Assembly (NCBI GenBank): GCA_977006965.1
Contig: OZ345361.1
Coordinates: 1,488,001 to 1,552,000 of the forward strand
Origin: Phymatolithon calcareum
Taxonomy: Eukaryota; Rhodophyta; Florideophyceae; Hapalidiales
Reading direction: 5' to 3'
DNA length: 64,000 bases
The notes under the pieces were generated by a model. It saw nothing but the letters and a program-made list of their open reading frames with translations, made no database searches and was not told the origin of the DNA. This document shows positions 21,925 to 32,468 of the stretch, piece after piece; the first letter of the stretch is position 1, and the number at the start of each line of letters is the position of its first letter. The position numbers were made by a program, and so were the translations under genes.

Positions 21925-23047
21925 GTGATAGCGATGCAGGTTTGGAGACTGCCTGCCTTTTACAGACTTGAATAAGATCTGCGGTTTTGTTGGAAGCATA
22001 AAACCGTAATTTTGGCGACTTAGCTTTCAGGGCGTCCAACGGTCTAGCTCCCCGGAGACGGCGAGCTGTGTCGCGCTTCTCCTTACTAGAGTTCCCGGAC
22101 ACCGTCCTGTATCTCTTAGGAACCTCCTCCCGGAAAAGCACCGCAGGCCGGAGAACCGGATTGCCGTAGTTGTAGCCGTGCGATAGCATGACTACTACTA
22201 CAAAAGACTATGAAGGGTGAGTGGGTGCTCAACAAAAAACGGGTGCTGCCAACTCGAAAAGCTCACCTGTCAACCTTCCGCCGAGAAATCAGATGTCGCA
22301 CCAGTCCTTGTGGGAAACGGACAGCTGGCACCGCAGAGCTCCTTAAGCTGTTCGTTGCCTTACGCGCGGTTCACGTCTCGATTCAGGCACGTTCCGAAGT
22401 GCGTGCCTCCGTGTGAACGCGTCTGCAAGCTTGCGATGCGCGTGCTGGAGATCAAGGTTTCTTCGACGTCCTGTTTGATATAGGGATTTCGGTCGGCGAT
22501 GTTCAAACTCTGAAGCAGTTGCTGGCGACTGTGCGCGCCGCTGAGACTGTCGCGCAAGCTTTCAAGCTTGCGCCGCGTGGCTCGCCCGTGAATCTGAGGC
22601 ATAGAATCTCGGCCTCTCGCAGCGTAGTGCCGCGTGGCGCAAGGGTTCTTCCAGGCGGCCACCGGTTATGGCACCCAGGCGCTGTCGGGCGACTTAGGTT
22701 GGCGCGGGAGCATCTTAGCGGGTGGCCGCTTCTCGACTGCAGCTGGTTGCGGCTCCAAGACAGTCTTTAGCGATGTCGATCAACGCCCGGATGTCATCAC
22801 GCGTGGTCGCTTTCCGGCTGCCACTGGAAGTGCCGCTGCGACATGGCAAAGGGTATCGATCCATGCGGGTCACCGACGGTAGATGTCATGCAGAGGCGTG
22901 TATACCATCATTGATTGTCTGCACGCGGTGTATGATCTCAAGAGGTAGATGATGAAAGGATTTAGGCCGGCAAATCTGATAAGATTGCCATACCTCTGTA
23001 CCGCCTCTGGCCTTTCTGCTCCGACAAAGGGTGTTAGTCGAAAATAT
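21925..23047 (-). repeat. Repeat R, copy 2 (inverted, shortened)
   Basis: The reverse orientation of R copies 1 and 3 with the same outer ends but about 200 bp shorter inside. It is the most diverged of the three. The conserved short ORF is extended here by readthrough (21785-22189, minus) to 134 codons, beyond the repeat end. Confidence 0.85.
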
Positions 23048-23473
23048 TATTTTTGATTTTGTCTGTTCGGAGAACTCGGCACAATTCGATTGTCGATGGT
23101 TTAATTTAGTGCAGGACTACCCCCTGGCGTGCACAAAGAGCACATGAAGAAGGAGTGCCAAGCTCCTTTGCGCCAATTTTCTCTAAAAAGGCGATACATC
23201 TGCGCAGCTCTGTCAACGAGCTCTGTCTCGCGTAGACATTAACACTCGGAATGGACCTCGAGAGGGTTAGGCAATACCCCAATTGCGGCGCTAGAACTCT
23301 GGAGAGGGCCTGATGAGCGGCCTCCAGAAAGAGGACAAAAAGAGGGTTTTATGAAGCCCTTGGAAGTGCATATTTGTTCTCAAAAAGAGGGTTTTTATTG
23401 TCGTTGAGCGGTCGGGGTTGCGGGGTGCCGTCGGTAACTGCCGCGTCATGCAGCAGAAATTTATTCCGATTCG
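23048..23473. other. No recognisable feature
   Basis: A short direct repeat AAAAAGAGGGTTTT occurs at about 23338 and 23381. Otherwise nothing recognised. Confidence 0.4.
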
Positions 23474-24020
23474 TCATCGGCTCATCTTTGCCCTCTCGAT
23501 GAGGGTTCTCGGGAAGCAGTTCGCATCCGTAGTACTCTTGACGGCGGCGATGTTCTGGTTGTTCTCTGACCCGCACTTCACGGGAGAGACTTCTTCTGGT
23601 GCGAGAGGAAGAACATAGTATTCTCTGCAGGCAGAACACTCACTTAACGAAGCCGAAGAGTTAACCCGGGGACATGGGACAGCGTTGGATGTACATGCAA
23701 GGGACTTGTTGACGTGAGCAAAGTCCAAGGAAAGATCACTACGGTCCAACTTGGTGATCTTTACCCAAGTGCGCCGCCCGCTAGGAGATATACTCCCCTC
23801 CGGCGGCGCTGTAATGCCGAAAATAACATTATGATCACTAGCACTATCATACTGTAAACCTAAAGTATACGAGAATGCTACCCCATCAGTATTGGGTAAT
23901 CCCAAATTGGGATAGAGTATGATACTCCGGCACGGGACCACTGCCGGAAGCTGAAGCCTGGCCAATTAGCGACCAACCCGGAATGCCCTTCCGGGTGCCA
24001 TGCACCGCAATGGCAAACGG
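23474..24020 (-). pseudogene. Non-LTR retrotransposon endonuclease relic
   Basis: The minus ORF 23474-23965 contains DSASDHNVIFGI, the SDH signature near the end of APE-type endonuclease domains, followed by a GRRTWVKITKLD segment like the EN-RT linker. No RT core follows. The upstream piece 23878-24168 may be more of the same domain in another frame. Confidence 0.5.
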
Positions 24021-25433
24021 TTTTCAAGAACGTGATGTGATGACTGTTGAGACTGAGCACCAGAAAATGGGCCAAAAACCTCGGAGTTAAGAGCTGTGAA
24101 TGAGGAGGGATCATTGCTCTGCTCTTCATCCATAGTTTGAAATGGATGTAGATGAGTCCTACGGACAAAGCGAGAAGGATAGCTGTGCTGAAACAAATCC
24201 AAAAGCTGAGAGTGGAGAAGAAGTGATATTTCTGATTATTTTTAGATTCCTTTCTTTCTCATTAGAAGCATTTAATCATAGAGAAGCATAAGGGAGAAAC
24301 TTACACGTTTAAGGCAAGGGCACCGAAAAGTGATGAACGGGTTTCAGTGTGACAGGATGAAGATTAGTCGATGCGTAAAGAGTGTAGTTGGAGATTAGGA
24401 AAGTGATGAGGTTGAAGAAAAGGTTTGGTTGAGGTTGAATGATTGAGAATGAGATGAGTCCCTTAGTTTATTCGGACGGTCAGCATCTGAGATGGAAGTT
24501 ATATACCAGCTGATGTCAAATGCACTGGATGATTACTGACGTCAAACGCACTGGATACGTGCTGACGTCAAATGACTAGTAATACACTGGATGCATTTCG
24601 TGCACTACTATTACTGATGCATCTGCACTTCTTCAATCTTAACGGTTTCAAGTAACCATTGACAACAACATAACTACTTGTAAACATACTATCATACTAT
24701 GACATCTTTCGACTTGAAACGTGTACCGAGATCAGACTTAATATTGAAGTGTGTTGCGACTAGAGCTCCAAGCAACACGCTTCCAACAAAGAGAACAGAA
24801 GAATGCCACCTAGATATAAAGTGAACGGCGTATTGACGCAAATGCCTGTCTTCGCCCCAGAGTGCACAATGTTGCGCAATACTGCACATTACAGTCATAA
24901 GTTCGTTGCTGGTCATGTGGATCACGACCTATGGCTCTGGTTTGCACCATCTGTATAGAGTTTATTTGGCATTGTTCAAATTCAGACGTCTACGAAGGTT
25001 TTCATCATGTTCAGTGTCTGGAAAGATCAGCTTCAAAAACTTATATTTATGATTCATTATTTTGAAAGCGGAGAATATGGCTTGAGAAGATGTCACAGTA
25101 GACAAAGATTCAGCATCTTTCGACGCCGTCTGCTCCACAAGCTTAGGTATGTAATATTGATCAGTTGCAAAAGGCATATCTCCACGAAGTGTATTAATTC
25201 GTGTAATAGATGACAAAATGCTGTATTACCAGTTCTGAAAATCGATTTCTATCTACGGAAGCTTAGTGTCTGATCTCCTATTGCTTCAAGCATTTATTGC
25301 ATTTTCAGTTGCACAATGAAGAAGAGCAGAAGGAATGGCGTCATGTGGGTGTAGGTATGTGCAATGACGTTGGTGTGGAGAGTGAACAGCTGGAAAAACA
25401 TGTTGTTAGTAAAAATCGCACTGTGCGGTGTTA
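24021..25433. other. Unassigned TE-like region
   Basis: No clear gene. It holds three TGAYGTCA motifs (listed separately). At about 24745-24790, a stretch containing GTGTTGCGACTAGAG and CCAAGCAACACGCTTCCAAC resembles 43909-43955, the flank of the hAT element, so this is an old dispersed repeat. Confidence 0.5.
24511..24570. promoter_or_regulatory. Three CRE-like TGAYGTCA sites at 26-bp spacing
   Basis: TGATGTCA at 24511, TGACGTCA at 24537 and TGACGTCA at 24563, within degenerate 26-bp repeats containing GCACTGGAT. TGACGTCA is the classic bZIP (CRE/ATF) palindrome. Any promoter role, for example in an old LTR, is inference. Confidence 0.4.
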
Positions 25434-25819
25434 AACGCACAAGTTGACACACTGGTTGTGGTCGGGTTGTTCCCTGGCAAAAGCCGAGGGCGCCGCGAAG
25501 CGGCGGCTTTTATAGAAAAAGAATTGTATCAAAGGATGACTTGGCAATATGAGAAAAGTATCAAATGGAAGAATCTGGAAGCCGCTTCGCGGCTTCCTAG
25601 CCCACCGCAGGAGCCGCTGTAATGCTTACCGTGTAAGCACATGTAAGCAGCAGGTCTAGGGGTTGCCCTTGGTGGTCCTTCATGGTGTAAGTACGCATCG
25701 AAACCTGCGGTACTGTAATGACTGTAATGATATATGTAAGGGCTTGCTGTAAGTGCAAGCTGTAATGACAATTTGAAGGGAGCTATTTGTATAGGAGTAT
25801 CATAGTGGCGTTGGACGCC
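25434..25819 (+). repeat. Repeat S, copy 1
   Basis: Related to copies at 28741-29117 (inverted) and 30409-30652 (partial). Features: a hairpin GGAAGCCGCTTCGCGGCTTC at 25577, repeated GTAAGCA words, and a terminal small hairpin GTGGCG-TTGGA-CGCC. A fragment of coding-like sequence FIEKELYQRMTWQYEK lies in the left half. Class unknown. Confidence 0.8.
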
Positions 25820-28740
25820 AAGCGCACAGTTTGTAGCCCGTCACTCAAATGGCGCGGGAACATGTTGTGATACCTAGAAAAACTGTTTAGAAGCACGGAA
25901 CTGGATATTGATGCCACAACGCTACAGAAATATTGCATCTTTAGTTGCACAATGTGCAAGAGTGGAAGGAACGACGTAATGTGACTGTTGGGGTGTGCAA
26001 TGATATTGAAATGTAGTAGGAGCAGGTGAGACACTATGTGATTCGCAGCCATTAGAATGATTGTGAACCGTTGCTCAAATGCTACGGGAAGCTGTTTTGG
26101 TGCATTGAACAGTTTTCGGGACACTGGACATTGTGCCGTGCTCACGGAGACGGTCAGTCGCAAGAAGCCTGGCACAGAGAAAGGAATATCATGGAGCAGG
26201 ACCAGGCGATGTTCAAGGTCCACCTATTTCGTGAATTTTTGAAGGATTCGGAAGGCGGGAGTAAGTTTTAAATTCTCCCAAGTTCACGCAACCAATTACT
26301 TCCAGCTTTGATGAGTAATCGGCGCAACAGAAGGAGTTAATCATCTCTATACAAACCAAAACCAAAGAAATGATCACATGTTCGTCAAAGTCACTATCCA
26401 TTAACTGTCTCGTACAACATACCCTACATAAAGCATCGTATCGTTTTCTCTAAGGCCACTGGTATTATATACTCACGCTTCCATCACTGAATAATTCAGG
26501 TGGTGTAATATCAACGAAGACTGCTTCTGTACGTCATTTGTACTCCGTGCAGTTCAGGCACTCCCCAAACCAGCGTTTCGAATCTACTCCATATATCCTT
26601 CGCCTTGGCGTCTCTGTTGCGCACACTGCACCGTTTATGTTCTTCTATGCTGCAAGGCGTTTAGTGGCTTGTTATCTCGCTCTGATATCTGCCCAGTAAT
26701 CTGTCTTAAGTAAGTGTTTGCACCTCCCTGGGGTCCAAGCGGTCGAATACACGCCTCCTAGAGCGAAATCCAGAAACTGTAAGACGTTCAACGAAATATA
26801 CATGGTCGTGTGGACACAGCACGACCTCTCAAAAGCAAAGACGTACTCTACATTCTTTTACGTAACTGCACTAAAATGAAAAAGCGAGACAAAAAATCTT
26901 CATGGTACACACCAAATGGACAACAACTTCTCCATGCTCGTGTGCGAATAGCAGCCCATGGTACCAAACGTACAGCCGATAGGGTGAAGCTTCCGAGGGA
27001 AGCGAGAAAAAACCGTTTGTTTTGAGCTGGCTCTCAGGTTTGGGTTGTTGCTCGGTCTTCGCTGAGGTACAGACGGTTTATATAAACAATTTTCAGCCGA
27101 AGTCGGTAATCTGGCCATAAAACCAACTATAATTGGTCTATTTAATCTGGAATCGATCAGCTATTGGCCAATACTCTCAAATGTGAGCTCCAGAGTATTC
27201 TACCTATAGTTTCGGAGAGTAAAACTCCAATTACTCCAATTTTAGAGAGCCGCCCGTAATTGACAAGGAAATCATAATTAATGTTAGTGAATCAGAACTG
27301 GATTCCAAGTCACATGTTCGATATCCTGAATCAGATCAAAGGTTTGAAGAATGACTTTACGAAATATTTGATTTCCGAGGGAAATTTCAATCGAAGCGTT
27401 TAAATATTTCGCATGGAGTAGATTAATATTTTATTAGATATACGAGGCAAGATGCGACCGGATTGGAGGTAGAATTACCATTACTTCAGCAAGTTTTTTA
27501 ATTGATTTTCGGGTAAACACGAGTCACGACTCAGGGTATCAGCAGTCATCCAGTATCTTGAAAGCTTTCAGACGCATATGTGCATAGCTTTCGCAATGTT
27601 GCACCATCTCCGTGCCATGGACACCGGAACTGCACCCCAAAGATGCAAGAGTGACTTTATCGTGCGTCATATTTACAATACCGATACGCATCAGTGCAAA
27701 AATGCAGTGTGTGTATAACAATATGGTGCAAGTCTCACCGTATTTGGGCAATCATGCATCATTTTACGTGTTCTTAGAGCCTCTTATTGGCCCGTTGCAC
27801 ACTAATGGTGCAATAGGATTATAGAAATGCGTGTGCTGGTTTTCTGCTTCCACGGCCAAGTTCCTAGCTCCGTAAGGACCGCATCAGTAGACATTTCGGA
27901 AGATATATAGAGCTTCCCTCTCTTTGAGCGGCCCGTCGGAGAAAGAGAGGGGAGCTACCTTAGCGTAACCGATCTTGGAGTAAACTCATCTTGCCGAATC
28001 CGCTTTATTCCTTAACGGTTGGTAGCTCACAACTCATCGCGTGCGTACGACGACTGACCCCTTTTTTGCGTGTCCTTTTGCGCGTCTGTGAGAATCATCG
28101 TCGGGTGATTGTCTGTTCTTTCTCCTTCTTGTGGAAGTATCTCGCACCTGAGCAAAAATGTTGAGGAGTTGTGACCCTCTTGGGGCCAACGGCGCGTCGT
28201 AGAGACCTTGGTGTCGGGACCCTTCCACAGTTGTTTAGCGCGGCTATAACATTAGGAAGCTTTGATTTCTTGGCTCAAAGGCACCGTGAGTGTACAAAGT
28301 TCTCCGGAAAGAGCAGAAGGACCAGACCGGCAAAAGGTTAAGTATCTTGCCTCGATTGTTAGCTATCGCTCCGCAGAAACTTCTTTACAAGAAGTGCGGG
28401 AAGCCGCGATCGTAAGGGTTCTCGGACTATCCACCTGCACGCTTTGTTTCTATCTGAAACTTGTTGATACGTTTGTTTGACATACGCTTCACCTTTGAAG
28501 TTACTGGTGAGATTTCCGTATACTAGGATACAAGTTTTCTTATTTCATATCAACTTGAGTGACGAAGCCAATTCCTACTGTTTTGGAGTGTTCTTCATTT
28601 GGTCATGTTTTTCGTGTCTATAGATTGGATTTACGATCCGGCCGGCTCGTTTTGAGTTATGGCACTACACAGCCTTGATCAAAATCTATCTACAAGCAAT
28701 ACGTATATCTGATGCCGCACTCTACCCGACGTATCCAGTT
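25820..28740. other. No recognisable gene
   Basis: About 2.9 kb. A stretch around 25930-26030 is a diverged direct copy of 25297-25390 (TTGCACAATG...GTGCAATGA words), flanking repeat S copy 1. The ORFs 25783-26223 (minus) and 26810-27025 show no family resemblance. Nothing else recognised. Confidence 0.5.
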
Positions 28741-29117
28741 GTGGCGTCCAACGCCACTATCATACTCTCCATTTCCTGTAAGACTAGCTCCCTTCAAATT
28801 GACATTACAACTTGCATTTACAGCAAGCCCTTACAGAGAGCATTAGTTACAGTACCGTTGGTTTCGATGCGTACTTACCGGGAAGGATATCCAAGGGCAA
28901 ACCCTAGAACCGCTTCTTACACTTTAAAGATGCTTACACTGTAAGTACCATAGGGAAGCCGCGGAGCGGCTTCCTTAAATTCTCATTGATCCATTTCTCA
29001 TACTGCCAAGTCATCCTTTGATCCAATTCTTTTTCTATAAAGGTCACCGCTTCGCGGCGTCCTCGGCGTTTTGCCAGGGAACAGCCCGACCACAGCCCGT
29101 GTGCCAACTTGCGCGTT
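28741..29117 (-). repeat. Repeat S, copy 2 (inverted)
   Basis: The reverse complement matches copy 1 along its length, including the hairpin GGAAGCCGCGGAGCGGCTTC (28953) and the coding-like stretch FIEKELDQRMTWQYEK. It ends with GTGGCGTCCAACGCCAC. Confidence 0.85.
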
Positions 29118-29905
29118 TTAAACCCCACACCAGTATACAATACGTATTGCGAACGTTCTCCAAACGTATAAATCTGCACCGGGTGTCAGCCGTAATTTTT
29201 AAATATTGGGTAATAGAATCGCAGAAATTCTGCCTGGAACAAGAATAACATTCGATATGTTTCATATATCGCGTGAAAGGCCATGGCGTACACATTAAGT
29301 CTATGGCATACGTAAATAGATTCCCTCGTCATCCGAATATCCAAGCAATCCCATAGCCGCTTACATCACTGCAAAGCTGCTTATATCCGTTGAAGTCATA
29401 CGGAATCAAGTCACACTTGTTAGCACACGCTCAAGATTCCTCTCTTCGCCCTCAACATGGCCCTTCATCTCCTTCGCCGTCACGATAGTTTTCTCAGTGT
29501 ACCGATCCCAAATCTCCGCCAGCTAATTCTTCCACAACACAGAAAGGTTGGAAAAAATCCCGTATGTTCTTTTTGTCCACGTGCCGAGCCACTCGACACG
29601 TTTTCGCGCCAAGATGTTGGAAACCGAAAGATCAGTAGGCAGTCCAACCGAAAAGGCAGTTTGCTCTCGCCTGATCGCTCTGGACCATCAAACTTCGGGT
29701 ACCGATCCACGGTCTATGCTCTATTTAAGTGATGAGGGATAGAAGACTTTAACTGCGAGAACACCTGTCACTTCTGCACTGTCCTACGCTGAGATAATTA
29801 ATCTCTCTTCGCAGGACAGCTTGGGTCACGGATACCGGTCCAAGGCTTACTCATTGAACTATTGTAATTCAGCCTTCACTGCCGCCGTAATTACTCCCTG
29901 GCGCA
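29118..29905. other. No recognisable gene
   Basis: Contains a hairpin at about 29780-29820 (GTCCTACG...CGCAGGAC around TAATTA), just ahead of the ParB-like relic. Otherwise nothing is supported. Confidence 0.45.
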
Positions 29906-30400
29906 ATGACATTAGGAAATGTGGATGTCTTCCAGATATTCATCGTTGGCAACAGAAACATTGTTGTCGATCCAAATCAATGCATTCCGTTCACGAAGGT
30001 TCGCCAGCCTTCTGATCCCGGTGTGAAGAGGATCATGAACATATTTCGCGGTGTTGAGGTACCGGGCTCCAAGCTTCTCGGTTCTTGTAGTTCTGGGAAT
30101 ATTCCTACAGACATTCCGCAGTTCGACGAGCTTTCAGATTATCCGCTGACATGCTTCATGAACGAGAAAGGAATGTCTCTCCAAGAATCAGAGTCTGAGC
30201 TATCGAAATATCCAAAACTGTTCTGGATTGTCGATGGTGCCCATCTTAATAAAGCGCTCCGTAGTCTAAGCGTTCAGTACCCAGTGCAGTTCTCAGGCTT
30301 TCAGTTGACTCTAGAGATCCTTTCTAATGGAAAAATTCCCGAGCTGCGCGCGATTGGTCGAAACTGTAACGAGAAGCAAGGCGAAACGTTTTACGTATAA
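29906..30400 (+). pseudogene. ParB-like domain of a decayed ParB/DNA-methyltransferase gene
   Basis: An open 164-codon stretch. It contains IVVDPNQCIPFTKVRQPSDP, resembling the start of ParB/Srx folds (substrate-loop region). FWIVDGAHLNKAL matches the 'IxDGxHRxxA' box with His and Asp kept but the final Arg replaced, and a late GRNCNEKQ resembles the R-x-x-N-E box. The frame ends at a TAA just where repeat S copy 3 begins. ParB-like domains are often fused to N4/N6 methyltransferases in phage and bacterial proteins; here the matching methyltransferase lies downstream at 31404-32024. Assignment rests on motif reading. Confidence 0.5.
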
Positions 30401-30408
30401 AGCACCTT

Positions 30409-30652
30409 GTATCCGCCACTGAAATACTTACAGTGTAAGCATTACAATGTAAGCATCTGTAAGCTGTAAGCAGCGGTTCTAGGGTTTTCCCTTGGTGATT
30501 CTTCACGGCATATGTACATATCAGAACCTACGGTACTTTAATATTTGTAGTGCTATCTGTAAGGGCTTGCTCTAAATGCAAGCTGTGATGAAAATTTGAA
30601 GGGAGCTAGTCTTATAGGAAATGGAGAGTATGATAGTGGCATTGGACGCCAC
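30409..30652 (+). repeat. Repeat S, copy 3 (right half) inside the ParB/methyltransferase relic
   Basis: Matches the right part of S copies 1 and 2 (GTAAGCA words, then AATTTGAAGGGAGCTAGTCT, ending at GTGGCATTGGACGCC). The left half with the coding-like stretch is absent. It lies between the ParB-like and methyltransferase-like parts. Confidence 0.8.
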
Positions 30653-31403
30653 AAAGATCCTGAAGAAGCGGCGAGACCAAAGGGTGCTCTTCCTGACGGG
30701 ATCGACTGCCGTTTGTATCGAAATCTCGTTACGATTAACTCGTTCCTCAAATCTTCATCATGGTTGAAAACTAAAGGGCTAGACTCTGAAATCATTCAAG
30801 TGGCTACGCTATACCGCCTACGTAAAAATCCAGCTTTTAATCAATTCAAACCGGCAAAACCGGGACTGTTCGATTATTATTTGAAAAGTTTACCCGACTC
30901 CTCGATGGCATGACTTGGCCGACGTCCAAGTTAACATAGCGGGATAATCTGCTTTACAAAACTATTCTCGGCTCTAAGCTGAAGTTGAACAGAGACTATT
31001 CCTCAACAAACTTTGACCCACTCATGAAAGCGTTCGTACGGTGTTGTCCTCAAGTGGCACCACCCAAGCTCCGAAAAAGGGAAACAGGAGGTCCGAATCC
31101 CTCCGTACCTTCACCTCCGACACTTTCGTGTCAGATTGCTGACTTCGCTATTACCTCTTCCAGTTATGCTTAGCCGGTAAGCACAGAGTACAATCTCCTG
31201 TCTTACATGCTTCACAGATAGAGGAGAGTGAGAGATTCGTCAGAAAAGGTACTGACTCGCCGACACCGCTGCTACGGTCACTCTGCAATGTCTAACGAAC
31301 AGTGCAGATTCCGGAAGACCTTATGCCGTCAATACACTTTGATTTAAAGTTCAATGGTGTTACAGCAGTTAACTCGGAATGGAGCGTTTAAGAATCTGAG
31401 CGT
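30653..31403 (+). pseudogene. Linker region of the ParB/methyltransferase relic
   Basis: Broken plus-strand frames (30596-30913, 30985-31173 and others) between the two recognisable domains. Composition is protein-like (for example RLRKNPAFNQFKPAKPGLFD) but no domain is recognised. Stops and frameshifts are frequent. Confidence 0.35.
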
Positions 31404-32024
31404 ATGACTTCTGAAGTCAGCCACACTTTCGACACGGTACTAACAGATCCACTGGATGAAATGGACAGCACTAGTATTTCAGAGTTTCATCTTTTCGCGA
31501 AGCGATCTTTGAATCCTGGAGGTTCACTCATGAAGTATCCGCTTGTCTTCATCCCCGACACATCTCATGTGCATAGAACTCGAACTACCGACTTCCCTCA
31601 AGGAGCCGCGTTTTCCAGAATTACAAGCGCTGCGCAAGGAAAGAGCCCAACGGATTTTTCTATGAATCTTAATACACCCTACATCAACACTTCCTGCTCA
31701 CGTTTGCGCAAGTTTGATATCATGAACAACTGCCCTATGCCATGACCAAGACTCCTCTGACAAGGAACCAAGCGGGCGTTCATACTTAAGGAGCGGTGTC
31801 CGCTCGTACTCAGTGACTTGCCGCCGCCGTTCTCCCCGCCCGATGCCTCCGTTGTAGATCCATTCGCAGGAACTCTGTTCTAGGGGATGGCTGCAGTTAT
31901 AGGAGGTCGGAAGGACGCCGCAATATTTCCCGTCGCCGTCAACAGATTGGTGCATCTCACCAGTTTGAAACGCATAGTTCCAACCAGAACAGAATCTGTC
32001 TCGAGTTTCCCGGACACCGCCCAA
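31404..32024 (+). pseudogene. N4/N6 DNA methyltransferase domain, decayed
   Basis: The frame at 31404 holds FDTVLTDPLDEMDS followed by FAKRSLNPGGSLM, matching motif IV (TDPPY, here DPLD) and the 'L-x-PGG' strand of beta-class methyltransferases. Downstream, from about 31850, VVDPFAGTLF, a TAG stop, then GMAAVIGGRK matches motif I (DPFAGTG..G..A), the S-adenosylmethionine site. The order motif IV, recognition region, motif I is that of the N6_N4_Mtase family. Stops and a frameshift make it a pseudogene. DPPY is degraded, so this copy is inactive. Confidence 0.6.
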
Positions 32025-32051
32025 TTGATCTAAAATACGTTCACTTCGAAG

Positions 32052-32468
32052 ATGCCTGGGATATCATCACGAATGGGTATATGCCATGAGTCTGACTCGG
32101 ACTTGCAAGGCACAGCTGCTAAGGAGAATGAAGTCGCAGACAGTCCAGAAAAAAGACTCGCCTATCATCTATTACAGGGCGTAGTCTTGAAGCTGGCATG
32201 GAAACCTCTGTCCACAAAAATAGCTAGTCGCCTACGCTCTCACAGCTCTCAAATGCTACTTTGTCAAACTCTCGTCCTCAAGATTTCAAACGGAGGGTTT
32301 TCGGGTGTCTACGAGAGAAAAAAGGAGAGTATAGTTCCGCCACAGGCCGCAAAATGCGCAGGTTGCAAGCTGTCAGTCCACTCTCTCTTTTGCCAACGCG
32401 TGCTCAAGGTCGACGTTCGGAATAGTACCATGCCCCTCTTCCGCACTGAGTGCCTCATTACAATTTGA
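32052..32468 (+). pseudogene. Cys-rich C-terminal piece, possibly of the same relic
   Basis: A 138-codon frame containing AAKCAGCKLSVHSLFCQRVL, a CxxC...C cluster that could bind zinc. It is adjacent to the methyltransferase motif I on the same strand. Unrecognised; linkage to the methyltransferase gene is inference. Confidence 0.3.

Noticed and set aside
25783-26223. 146-codon minus ORF as a membrane protein
   Set aside because: Part of it lies in repeat S and in a directly repeated non-coding stretch; no conserved motif.
29118-30652. Repeat S as a Helitron
   Set aside because: The terminal hairpin is suggestive, but no CTRR end, 5' TC or Rep/helicase gene was seen.
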